NCBI GenBank assembly: GCA_026770585.1
Contig: MU646492.1
Location: 204,387-222,304 of the forward strand
Length of the DNA stretch: 17,918 bases
Reading direction: 5' to 3'
Source: Baffinella frigidus
Taxonomy: Eukaryota > Cryptophyceae > Cryptomonadales > Baffinellaceae
Under the pieces are notes generated by a model. It saw nothing but the letters and a program-made list of their open reading frames with translations. It made no database searches and was not told where the DNA came from. Position 1 is the stretch's first letter, and every line of letters begins with the position of its first letter. The translations under genes were made by a program, and so were the position numbers. This document shows positions 7,562 through 17,500 of this stretch, in pieces.

Positions 7562-8216
7562 ATGGCAGACGTCAACTTAACTCCGAACTACGATGGCCCG
7601 TGCACTTTCGGAAGAATGATGTTTACTGGAATCGCTGACGAGCGAGGAGGGAACAACTTAAAAGATTTTAAGGACTTTCACCTGAAATTTTAAGGCCCGC
7701 AGAAGCGGCTGGCGGTGGGACCTTAAATGTGGACATTAAATCCAGTAAAATCAAGGCACGCGCTCAACTCGGTCGCTCGGGAAACCATTTCCCCCCAGAA
7801 ATGTTGGCACTTTTTTCTCGCTACCTCCATTCACAGGGGGGGTAAGCGATGTTGGGCTGTTTTTTGTTGCGGTGGGTGTGCGGTCCTTAAAAATTTGCTA
7901 GGGTCCGCAAAAAACTGGTGTGTACATGTACGGTCCGTCAATTGAACACCCGCAGAAAAAACCCTGAGGTGTGCGATCCTGGATTTATTAAGGTCCACAC
8001 ACCAAACACAGGCGTGTACCTTAATCTGTGGTACATTAACTTGGAGTAACCCCTGTATCCCTGTAGACTTTGGTCCCGGTCTTCGACCCGCCGTGGGACA
8101 CCAACTCGCCCACTCCCGTAGGAACCCCCCTATGTTCCTGCGGGTTGCCTACCGTACAGGGGTATCTGGGCTATAAAAACACGGGTGCTCCAACATCGGT
8201 CGGTGTCTGTTTTCTT
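7562..8216. other. 3' flank of the HDDC2 gene
   Basis: Probably 3' UTR and downstream DNA. A 43-codon ORF (7562-7693) begins right after the stop, but I cannot distinguish it from chance. A TATA-like ctataaaaa lies at 8170. No canonical poly-A signal stands out and no gene is supported. Confidence 0.45.
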
Positions 8217-8274
8217 AAATTAGTACCAGAGGGTTGACTAAACGCAAGATTTAGTCAACCCTCTGGTACTAAAT
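8217..8274. repeat. perfect short fold-back
   Basis: tagtaccagagggttgacta with two more bases pairs exactly with its complement across a 6-8-base loop, giving a stem of about 22 bp. Either a small fold-back element or the remnant of one. Confidence 0.85.
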
Positions 8275-9838
8275 CAAGGAAACGGGGGGGGCAAATCCGG
8301 TCTGTGTTCTTAAGTTCTGTTTTTTTATAGCCTCGCTTATAAGCCCTGTAGAGTCTTCGCTTTGAACAAGGGCACCACAGTCTTCGCTTTGAACACGGGC
8401 ACCACTCAGTCGCGACCGAAATCGAGTGAGGCGGGCCCGTCCACACCTTCTTCTCCGCAAAAGTGTTAATTGATTGCTTGTGTGCAACGAAATTTACTAC
8501 ACAAATGCTTTACTATTACTAGTATTATTCAAACGTTAACCAAAAGCTTGGCGCTACCTGTACATGGGGTTACCTGCGAATAATGACTTTCGCGTTCCTA
8601 GCATGCGCCTAGTCAAACCTTTTGGACCTTAGAGTTTATTATTTTCCAACATACTTCCACCGGGGTCACTAAAGGGGCTGGCACCAATTTGTTAAAGGGG
8701 CTGGCACCATTTTGACCCATCAAAATTCAACCCTTTCGGTTCCTAACGCACGATGAGGATACCTTTTAGCCGGTTTCTGCTGCGATCCTCTGCACCGGGG
8801 GGCCTGATGTGATCCGTGATCCGACAGAAAGCATGGCTTTTCTGCAAATAAGTTCCAGTGTCCGCCCAGGTTGGTAGCTCGAAGAACCTAAAGGACCTAA
8901 AAAATGAAAAAAATGACTTTTGCACAAAAGTTGCTGGGGAGGGTTCTGGTTGGCAGTGCACGCAGTCCGGACCGAAATCCAGTGAGGCGGACACCTGAAA
9001 GAGCGCACGCTGCGAGCCTGTCCTTTAGGTCCTTGAGGTTTTAATTTCGCCCAACATAGCCCAACGACACGCCGTTCCGTACAAGGGATCTGCAGAGAAA
9101 GCATTTTTGCTTTCGGATCGCGTAAGCCACTCCCCGAAAGCGTCCAAGGTCACGGTGCATTGCGACGCTTGGCGCTACATGAGGTTAACTTCGAATAATG
9201 GCTCGAGCATTTTTCTAGCATGCGCCTAGCCAAACTTTCAGGAGAGAGAGATTGATAATTTATTGCCAAACAACCAGCGTCAGCGCCGCACATGCTACGC
9301 ATTGTGCCACTTACTGTACCCCGTGTCGGCCGCTCATACGAGCATTTTCCGGATGGATTCTAACTCCACCTCCTACTAATACAGTTGACCACCGGGTTAC
9401 TAAAGGGGTTATCCTTTGGATCCTTGAAGTTATTTTAACTCCCACCGTAGGCGGACACTGGAATTTGTTTGCAGAAAAGCCATGCTTTCTTTCCGTTAGG
9501 TCCTTCAGGTTCTTCGAGCTCCCAACATAGGCGGACACTGGAACTGGTTTTGCAGAAGATGGGATGCAGCCAAACGTAGGATGTAGCCAAACCTGGTGGA
9601 TCTTTAGGTTTTGTTGCTTCCCAACATAGTTGACTACTGGGGTTACTAAAGTCCTGAAGGGGCTTGTATCATGTATAGCCGGGGTTTTGATCAGAACCAA
9701 CATTTTCACATGGATCAGAATTAACATGGCCACCATGTATTCCCTTACGTGAAGGCCGCGTAAGTATAGGACCTAAAATACAAAGGAAATAGCACACTCA
9801 GTACATTTAGCTCTCGGCGATTCAGGCTACTCGATGGG
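8275..9838. repeat. dispersed-repeat region without a gene
   Basis: Contains a tandem pair agtcttcgctttgaacaagg (8355-8406). A ~70-bp unit occurs twice (ttggcgctac...ctagcatgcgcctag, 8547-8612 and 9168-9230). A ~70-bp unit (ggcggacactggaa...gcagaaaagc) is present at 9441-9495 and 9496-9560, and inverted at 8826-8905. A fragment (caaatgctttactattact) of the 12374 element is at about 8505, and caccgaaatcSagtgaggcgg-like stretches are near 8413 and 8970. Open frames across it follow the repeats and show no conserved motif. Confidence 0.6.
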
Positions 9839-9961
9839 GTACAGGGGTACCTCGCTCATAAGAAACCGCCCCCCCCCTAGGACCACCATAGCGCCATAGG
9901 CACAGCCCTACTGTAGGGTCCGAGGGGGGGGCGCTTTCTCGTGAGCGAGGTACCCCTGTAG
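9839..9961. mobile_element. MITE family M1, copy A (115 bp)
   Basis: The element runs 9843-9957 between aggggtacctcgctcataag and its complement ending in ggtacccct, with GTAC on the left and GTAG on the right. The core ctaggaccaccatag...ctactgtagggtcc is itself partly self-complementary. No coding capacity. Confidence 0.85.
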
Positions 9962-10020
9962 TGTGGTGGAGTGGATTGACACACAGCAACTTGCGCCAGA
10001 CCGACCAACCCCCCTGTCGG

Positions 10021-10124
10021 TATCCCTTAAGTGGCGAGTAGGCGCATACGCCCTACGGTAGGGCCCTAAGACCTGCCTAGGGCGAGTTAGGGCGATTAAT
10101 CGCCCGTCCGCCACTCGAGGGATA
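10021..10124. mobile_element. MITE family M2, first copy
   Basis: Termini are tatcccttaagtggcg and a diverged complement (cgccactcgagggata). Inside are cctacggtagggccctaaga and gggcgattaatcgcccg. Related copies lie at 10644 (truncated), 10974-11095 and 15214-15362. Confidence 0.8.
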
Positions 10125-10145
10125 TGCACACGTGAAACAAGAAGA

Positions 10146-10490
10146 CGCGCCGCGATGGGGTCGACGTGCGCGTGATCAAAGCCCTCCCGGGTTGGTCCAT
10201 TTTAATCGCAGGTCTCCCCACACGTGCCGCGCTTCTGCAACCACTCAGCGGGCTACAGAGGTACCTCGCTCATAAGAAACACCCACTCCCCTAGGATCAC
10301 CGTAGGGCCCTAGCCATAGACCTACTGTAGGGTCCTAGGGGGGGTTGGTTTCTTATGAGCGAGGTACCCCTGCACGAAGGGATTTAGTGAGACGCGTCTC
10401 GATGAGGTGGACGCGCGTGCTCACAAGCCCTCCAGCGTTCACTTTTATTGCCGGTCTCCTCTCACGTCCCGCCCACACAGCGGGCTACAA
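10146..10490. repeat. ~100-bp direct repeat pair (10146-10250, 10383-10490)
   Basis: Both copies run from about gcgatggggtcgacgtgcgc (first copy) through aaagccctccMgSgtt to a ggtctcc that resembles the donors of the HDDC2 gene. The first reads DGVDVRVIKALPGW on the plus strand and the second DEVDARAHKPSS. An exon relic of another gene is possible but unproven. Confidence 0.45.
10253..10375. mobile_element. MITE family M1, copy B
   Basis: Element 10257-10371, with agaggtacctcgctcataag at one end and cttatgagcgaggtacccct at the other. The flanks ctac and gcac are no longer identical, suggesting an older insertion. Confidence 0.85.
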
Positions 10491-10533
10491 AGGGAATCTT
10501 GGTTGGATATCAACCAGGTTCCGTTTTTTATTA

Positions 10534-10640
10534 CAGGAGTACATCGCTCACAAGGATGCACCCCCCCCCCCTCCCCCCTAGGACCGCCGTAGGGCCATAG
10601 ATAGGCCTACTTGTACTGCAGAGTGCTAGGGGGGTGCGCC
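10534..10640. mobile_element. MITE family M1, degenerate copy C
   Basis: The left end caggagtacatcgctcacaa and core ctaggaccgccgtagggcca are recognisable. The right terminus is lost, and the sequence runs into a truncated M2 start (ttatcccttaggtgg, 10644). Confidence 0.7.
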
Positions 10641-10685
10641 TCCTTATCCCTTAGGTGGCCATGGGTCAGGGTTGACCCAAGCGAG

Positions 10686-10815
10686 GTACAGGGGTACCTC
10701 GCTCATAAAAAAGTGCCCCTTTCACAGGACCACCATAGGCCCCCCACCTTAGGCCTACTGTACAGTGTAGGGTCCTAGGGGGTTGCGGCTACTTGTGAGC
10801 GAGGTACCCCTGTAC
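10686..10815. mobile_element. MITE family M1, copy D, with GTAC target duplication
   Basis: The element at 10690-10811 is bounded by AGGGGTACC and GGTACCCCT, with an exact GTAC on each side (10686-10689 and 10812-10815). This defines the family's ends and its 4-bp duplication. Confidence 0.88.
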
Positions 10816-10907
10816 GCCCCCCCCCTAGGACCACCATAGGGCCCTAGGCATAGCCCTACTGTAGGGTCCTAGGGGGGTGTGGCTACTTGGAGCAAGGTAC
10901 CCCTGTA
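10816..10907. mobile_element. MITE family M1, 5'-truncated copy E
   Basis: The core ctaggaccaccatagggccc and right terminus (caaggtacccctgta) are present. The left inverted repeat is absent and the copy abuts the right side of copy D. Confidence 0.8.
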
Positions 10908-10973
10908 CCGGTCCGCACACGTACCGCGCTTCTGCATATGGATCGGCTGCCGAAATGCCATGGCGAAAGACCA

Positions 10974-11095
10974 TATCCCTCAAGTGGCCAGTAGGCTCAT
11001 ACGCCCCATCGCAGGGCCCTAGGACCTGCCTAGGACCTCGGCGGGTCGTTTTTGACCCGCTGGCCACTGTCGACCCGCTGGCCACTTAAGGGATG
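10974..11095. mobile_element. MITE family M2, second copy
   Basis: Ends are tatccctcaagtggccagta and tggccacttaagggat. An internal duplication, gacccgctggccact, appears twice near the right end. Flanking taccgcgcttctgca and aaatgccatggcgaa stretches recur at 10225 and 11107, so the insertion lies within another repeat. Confidence 0.8.
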
Positions 11096-11339
11096 TGCGG
11101 GTGCCGAAATGGCATGGCGAAATGCCAGATGCGTCATTTGCACAACCTCGCGCCAGAACCATCACTTCTGCCACGCACCTCTACCTCTGCCTCACACTGC
11201 TTGACCGACTATTCTCAAGTTGACGTCCTTTGACCGACTTTTCTTAAGTTGACGTCCTTATTTTGTGTTATGCGATGGTCACGCGTAGCCCATGGTAGCG
11301 ATGAGGGTGTCGGCGAGCCCGATCCCTGGGGTTTTGGAT

Positions 11340-11515
11340 GTGGAGGGTTAGGTTCACGGGTTAGGGTTGACAGCCTATGGTGGGGGCCCTCTGGTGGTCC
11401 TATGGAGGGGGCAGTTTCTTATGAGCGAGGTACCCCTGGGGTTTCAGATGTGGAGGGTCAGGTTGACGGGTTAGGGTTGACGGGTTAGGGGTCAAGGATT
11501 AGGGTTTAGGGGTCG
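11340..11515. repeat. degenerate GGGTTAG/GGGTTGACGG tract
   Basis: Units ggttagggttgacggg and ggttagggttcacggg, with a truncated M1 right end (tttcttatgagcgaggtacccct at about 11415-11437) embedded. The tract ends just beyond the last identified exon of the minus-strand EF-hand gene. Confidence 0.7.
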
Positions 11516-11522
11516 ACGGTAC

Positions 11523-11565
11523 CTGGGGCGAGAAATTCCTTCTTGTCGACTGTGCCACCGCCATC
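11523..11565 (-). CDS. EF-hand gene exon 6 (EF3 loop), downstream copy
   Basis: DGGGTVDKKEFLAP plus one base, with acceptor ctgtgcag and donor GTACCG in phase 1. Joined to exon 5 (...WLEFDH) it completes a canonical EF loop. The phase-1 end after APg mirrors exon 2's PADg, which implies that a GLxxxx-type exon like exon 3 should follow downstream. I could not find it. Confidence 0.75.
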
Positions 11566-14500
11566 CTGCACAGGGCCTCCAAATCAGGACTCGCACTACA
11601 TCTAGGACGGTCCTAACATCCTCAGTGTTGATCTACCGCACCCCTGTACATGATGAAAGCGTGAAACCCGACCAAGCCGCCCCTGGTGCGAGAAACTCCT
11701 TCTTGTCGACGGTGCCACCGCCATCCTGTAGAGGGGTACCTCGCTCATAAGAAACCGTCTCCTCCTAGGACCCTACAGTACGCCTATGTCTACGGCCCTA
11801 TGGTGATCCTAGGGGGGTGGGCGTTTCTGATGAGCGAGGTACCCCTGTAGAGGGGCACCTCCAAGTCAGGACTCACACCACACTTCCTGTAAGAGGGCCA
11901 CCCAGGACGGTCTAACATCCTGGGCATTGATGTCCCGTAGAGCCAATGTGGTAGGACTTGGCCAAAGCGAACTTCCAAGTTGCGAGATCGCGAACTTCTA
12001 GATGGACCGTAATTATTAGTAAACACCATTTTGTACTGCAAAATTTGAATTTAAAACACTACATGTCCAAAAGAGTCCATCTAGAAGTTCGCAATCTCGC
12101 AACTTCGAAGTTCGCGCTGGCCAAGTCCTACAAGATTGGCTCTACTCCTGTACATTCTCGGCGAAGCGAGTTCACTCTAACTAAGGACTCACACCACACA
12201 TCCTGTAAGAGGGCCACCTCGAAACCAGAACTCACAACACCCCCAGGACCGTCTAACACCCTGGGCATCGATCTTCCATACCCCTGTGCATTCTCGGCGA
12301 AGCGACTTCACAGCCTGAAACCCAAGCCGCCGGCGCCAGGCAAGCGCGCATATCAACCTTGTTTGGTGCACATTTATCCGGGGAAACCTATTTTTCTTTA
12401 GTTTGATGGCCACGAAAATTACTACACAAATGCTTTAATATTACTAATAAGAACGAATTGTGTAGTAATTTTCGTTGCCATCAAACTAAAGAAAAATAGG
12501 TTTCCCCGGATAAACATATTCAACCGCCGTCGGCCAGGTGCTCATCATCGCGACAGACTATTATCTGGCGGCAGTGTATGGTCAGCAACCTGGTTCAAAC
12601 CCTGACCCCCCTCCAGGGGTTCCTACGTACACGGCGAAGGCGCATACGAGCAGACAGTCAGCGCGGGTGCAGGGTGGGGCAGGATGGGTGTTTCGGGTTT
12701 CAGATTCAGGATTTCGGGTTTTGGGTCTCGGGTTTCGGGTCTCATGTTTCGGGTTTCGGGTTTCGGGTGTCTCAAGTTTCGGGTTTCGGGTTTCGGGTGC
12801 CGGGTTTCGGGCTTAGTTTCGGTTCGGGGGAGACGTGGTCGAATCCGAGCCAGACACTCTCAGCGGAGAGTGTTCATAGGCTAACAGCCTGCAAATGGGG
12901 TAGTTAGGCATACGGCATTGCCTAGGACCTCCTACCGTAGGCCGAGGGATCCTAGGACCAAAAAGTCCCGGCCTACGGTAGGAGGTCCCAGGCAATGCCG
13001 TAGGCCTAACTATCCCATTTTCAGGCCGTTACCCTATTAGTGTGGGGAATTCTCAGCATCTGGACGCGATCGATCCAGATCCGACGAGAGATCCGACGAC
13101 AGCTTCGACTTCTGCCCCCCCCCCCCCCGCACAACCCCCTCCAGGGCAGGGTGGGGCCGGCAGGGTCGGCGTGGAGGCGTTCTTAATAAAACGTCTTTGT
13201 ACTGCACAATTATTAATTAGTACCAGGAAAATAAATGGACGGGGTGGGGCGGTTACGTGGTCGAATTCGAGCCAGACTGCCCCGAGGATCTCCCGCAGCA
13301 TTCGAACCTAGTTTAGGGTTCAGGGTTTAGGGTTTAGGGTTTAGGGTTTAGGGTTTAGGGGTTGGGGTTTAGGGTTTAGGGTTTAGGGTTTAGGGTTTAG
13401 TGTCCAGTGTTCCGGGTCTAGGGTTCAGGGTTGAGGTTTCAGGGTTCAGTGTTCAGTGTTTAGGGTTTAGGGTTTAGGGTTTCGGGTTAAGGGTTTCGGG
13501 TTTAGGGTTTCGGGTTTCGGGTTTCGGGTTTCGGATGTAGGGTAGACCCGGTCGAGATCCGAGGAGAGCTTGAACGTCTGCACCACCCCCTCTTCATGGT
13601 CTATGGCTTATGGTTCATGGTTTATGGTTTATAGTCTATAGTTTAGGGTTGAGGTTTTAGGCATGCCGCACCCGGTCGAGATCCGAGGAGAGCTTGAACG
13701 TCTGCACCACCCCCCGCACAACCTCTTCCTGATCCAGCGCCCCACTCCCGTCCTCATCGAAAAACGCGAACCTGACATGTGCGGGGGGGGGGGCTTGGGT
13801 TATTCGTATTAATTGCAGGGGATGGCTTGCCCACACCACTTCCTCCTGATCAAGTGCCCCACTCCCATCCTCATCGAAAAACGCGAACCTGAAATATCCC
13901 GTGGCCTTTGAGTTATTCGCATTCATTGCAGGGGGTGCCTCCTCCTGATCGAGTGCTCCGCTCCCGTCTTCGTAGGCGGTGTAGGCGTTGTGTGCGCGGC
14001 TCGGGTTCGATGAAGACCTCATCGAAAATCGCAGAAGACCTGAAGACCTGAAGACCTCATCAAAAAAGGCAAACCTGAGCCGCGTGGTGGTGCCCTTCAG
14101 TGGTTCGCTTTCATTACAGGGGTTGCATTCATTACAGGGGCTGCTTCACGGAAGGGAATACATGGCTCCCGTCTTCATCGAAAACGCGAACCTGAAATGT
14201 GCCGTGGGCCTTGAGTTATTCGCATTCATTGCAGGGGGTGGCTTGCCCACAAGACGGATAGTGTCCGCCTCTCGAGATCGGGTGACTGAGATCGGGTGAC
14301 TGCAGTGCACTGCCAGAGCGGAACAGCCCCGCCGGCAGGCTTGTGAACGGCGCCGAAGCCAGACGGTCGGTCGTGACTGCCTTGCGTGTTCCTAGCGGGC
14401 TGTTCCACACCCTGCCACCCCCCATTCTCGAGATCGGGTGACTGCAGTGCACTGCCAGAGCGGAGGTTTTGTATTAGCCAACTCAAGGCGAAAATCGATT

Positions 14501-17500
14501 TTCGAAGTACCCAATCTGGGTACCTCGTTTCTAAGTTGACATATTTTGTGGGTCAATTGACTTTTACAGAATCTCCGACCTGGCAGTGCAGTGGTCGCTT
14601 TGTCACCCCGCGTGTGCACGGGCCAGAGGTCCTCGATGAGAGTTTTCACTATGTTTTTCACACGAAGCGGAGCCAAGGAGGGGCTCAAGTACCGGTACTT
14701 GAGTCCCTCTGCATTCGTTACAGGGGCTGCTTCACGGAAGGGAGTACATGGTGGCCACGCTAGTCAGGGATCCTTATCTTGGACCCTGGACTCCACCACG
14801 TCGATGGTGTCCGAAGACTCTCAACCCTGCAAACTTAACCCTCAACCCGGAGCCAAGGAGAAAAACGTCAATTTACAATAAAGGTAATGTTTAGCCATTT
14901 TTATTCTAATTTATAAGTAAGAAAAAAAAACTGCCCAATTAGTAAATGGACAATTGGTATAAAGATGAAGCTCACAGGTTAAAACGATTAGAACAGATGA
15001 GAAGTTACTACCATCACATACCATGCGTGCTTGTCGGTTCGGATGTCCGGGATGCCTTTTTTGTCGCGGGAGGAGCGTGGGCCGCGGGACGGTGCCCTTG
15101 CGTGATTCGCAGTCAGTACATGGGCACATTTCGAATAAGTAATACTCACATTTATCCAGTTATTGATGGGTCCTCGCTTGCTCAAACGGGCCCAACGCGT
15201 TGATACGTGGGGGCGTTATCCCTTAAGTGGCGGACGGGCGATTAATCGCCCTAACTCGCCCTAGGCAAGTCCTAGGGCCCTACCGTAGGGCGTATGAACC
15301 TAGGCAGGTCCTAGGGCCCTACCGTAGGGCGTATGAACCTACTCGCCACTTAAGGGATAACGTGGCGGTGCCCTTGCGTGATGCGCATTCGTAACAGGGG
15401 TTGCTTCACTGGCGGGAATACATAGGGGGCATGTTGGTATCGATCCGTGATAAACCGCACCCGCGACATTAAGATGCTGCGCATTCGTTACAGGGGTACA
15501 TTTCGAATAAATAATAATAATATTTATCCAGTTATTGATAGGCCCGCGCTCGCTCAAAAGACGCTAACGGCCCCGCTAGGACCCCACGCAGGGTTAAGGG
15601 TGTAGGGTTAAGGGTTAAGGGTGTAGGGTGTAGGGCTTAGGGTGCAGGGTGTAGGGTGTAGGGTTCAGGGTGCAGGGTGTCTTGGACCCTGGACTTCACC
15701 ACGTCGATCGTGTCCAAGGACGCTAAACCCTACACACTTCACCCTCAACCCGGAGCCAAGGAGGGAAACGTCACATACCTGCAGTGGTTCTTCTTTTTTC
15801 TTTTTCTTGCCGCCCCACCACTCCCATCTCAAGGGAAGTAGCGGGGTGTCGCCCCCCCATCTAAAGGGGAAGAACGACCCTTTTCTGCCGCCCCATCGCA
15901 GTCATTACAGGCGTTGCCTTGCCCACAAGGGAGGCCTATACCCAAGGGCCTACGGTGCTCCTACGTGTGGGGGGGAGGCGTTGTCACGTGGCGGTGCCCT
16001 TGCGTGATTCGCATTGGTTACAGGGGTTTCTTTGCTCATAAGACGCTGCCCCGCTAGGACCGCACATGAGGCCTAAGAATTATATTTCGCAAGGCGTCCA
16101 TCTCAAGGAATTCCGGTACAAATCCTGGTATTGTAAAATCTCAAAGCACGAAATGGCTCCAACGCCAAGCCAAAATCTGAGATATAATCTATATTAGGTG
16201 ACGGGATTAGTACCATGCGTTCTTGTCGGTGCGGATATCCGGGATGGCTTTTTTGTTTTTGAAGTCGGAGAACTCGCGCCGCACATAGTCGACCAGCCCT
16301 GCCAATACCACGCCAGGTCATTAACGAGTATTTCAAACGCAACGTTTCGCGCTCAAAGTGTTAACGTACCTTATCCTGGTATAGATTCTTATTATTCCGC
16401 CGGCAAAGGGCTCCAATTCCCAACACTTTTGTCCGGGATGGCATTTTTTTGTTGCGGACGTCGGAGAACTCGCGCCGCACATAGTCGACCAGCCCTGCTC
16501 ACACGAGGCGGATCAACCACCCTTTTTACAACCCGGGGGTCTGTACAATTGAGGCAGTGTGTAGTAATTTTTATGTGTTTGGTCACGTGTCAACCCGCTT
16601 TTCGGGCGGACATGTGACCAACTCCGCACGCAACGCCTACAATTGATAGTTAAAGAGGGTGCAGGAACTATTTTGTTGCGGAGGTCCGAGAAGTCCCGCC
16701 GCACGTAGTCGACCAACCCCGCCAATAACGTCTGACAAGAAAATTTCAAGCCCGCTAAATTTCTCTCCCTCGATCACTCATCTTCAGGCTTGAGAGTAAA
16801 AAGAAGAAGAAGACGAAGAAGATGCACACGAACGAGAGAGAGAGAGGCGGGGGAGAGTCAAACAGACAGAGGGAGGGAGGGAGGGAGGGAGGGAGGGAGA
16901 TAGGGAGAGAGAGAGAGGGAGGGAGGGAGGGAGAGAGGGAGAGACAGAAAGAGAGACATAAAGAGAGGGAAGGAAACAGACAGACAGACAGGGAGGGAAG
17001 GAAAGAGAGAGAGGCGGGAGAGAGAGAGAGAGAGGCGGGAGAGAGAGAGAGAGAGAGGGAAGGAAAGAGAGAGAGGCGGGAGAGAGACCGTCGGCCGGCC
17101 GGAGCAGCTCTTCTTCTGACACCGTCCCATCCCCTGCCGCGCGCGAGAGAGAGACGGTTATTAGTACCAACACGACCGCCACGCACCCCCGCAGATACTC
17201 CTCTTCTCACACCCTTCCGACACCGTCCCGTCCCCTGCCGAGAGAGATCTTTGTCAACACTAACATACTAACATATTCATTTGCGTGCTCCCAAATTAAC
17301 CGTACCTCAGAATCTCAGACCGTTACGATCTAGTACAAATTCCCGTTACGTTGAGGAACCGCGGTACACATGGTTGGGAACTGATCATGTAGGCGGCTAG
17401 ATGGAATTTGATCTGGCGAGATTATACTTCGATACCAACACGAGCGCCATGCATGCACCGCCACAGAGGCGGTGTCTGAGCAGGGAGGACGCACGTCCCC

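Larger units (their letters stand above)
11570..12310. repeat. ~130-bp unit around the EF3 exon, about three copies
   Basis: A unit with agaactcRcaccacaYctcct, ggacggtctaacatcctggg and taccccTgtacattctcggc occurs at about 11575-11690, 11855-11936 and 12180-12310. Each is near an EF3 exon copy or its scar (gccgcccctggtgcgagaaa, gccgccggcgccaggcaagc). This is further duplication of exon with flanking intron. Confidence 0.6.
14107..16025. repeat. dispersed intron repeat: cattacagggg...cttcacggaagggaatacatgg
   Basis: Copies or parts occur at 14107-14165, 14704-14755, 15093-15180, 15371-15425, 15479-15540, 15900-15930 and 15994-16025, and inverted at 9728-9754. Some carry catttcgaataa...tatccagttattgat, others remnants of M1 (gctcataagacgctgccccg at about 16032). 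They fill the introns of the EF-hand gene. Confidence 0.7.

Noticed and set aside
8165-8180. TATA-box promoter at ctataaaaa
   Set aside because: No gene follows on the plus strand within reach, and it may belong to a repeat.
8743-9736. Minus-strand frames of 80-140 codons
   Set aside because: They follow a repeat present in both orientations, with no family motif and no splice-consistent extension.
12538-12907. Overlapping open frames rich in GFRVSGFG
   Set aside because: Translation of the TTTCGGG telomere-like tract, with no conserved domain.
14591-14763. Plus-strand gene
   Set aside because: The frame overlaps dispersed repeats and the minus-strand relic. No motif or splice support.
16755-17271. 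Long open frames on both strands across the GA-rich tract
   Set aside because: They come from the low-complexity purine repeat (no stops in GA units). The real coding here is the 45-nt exon at 17089-17133 in its own frame.
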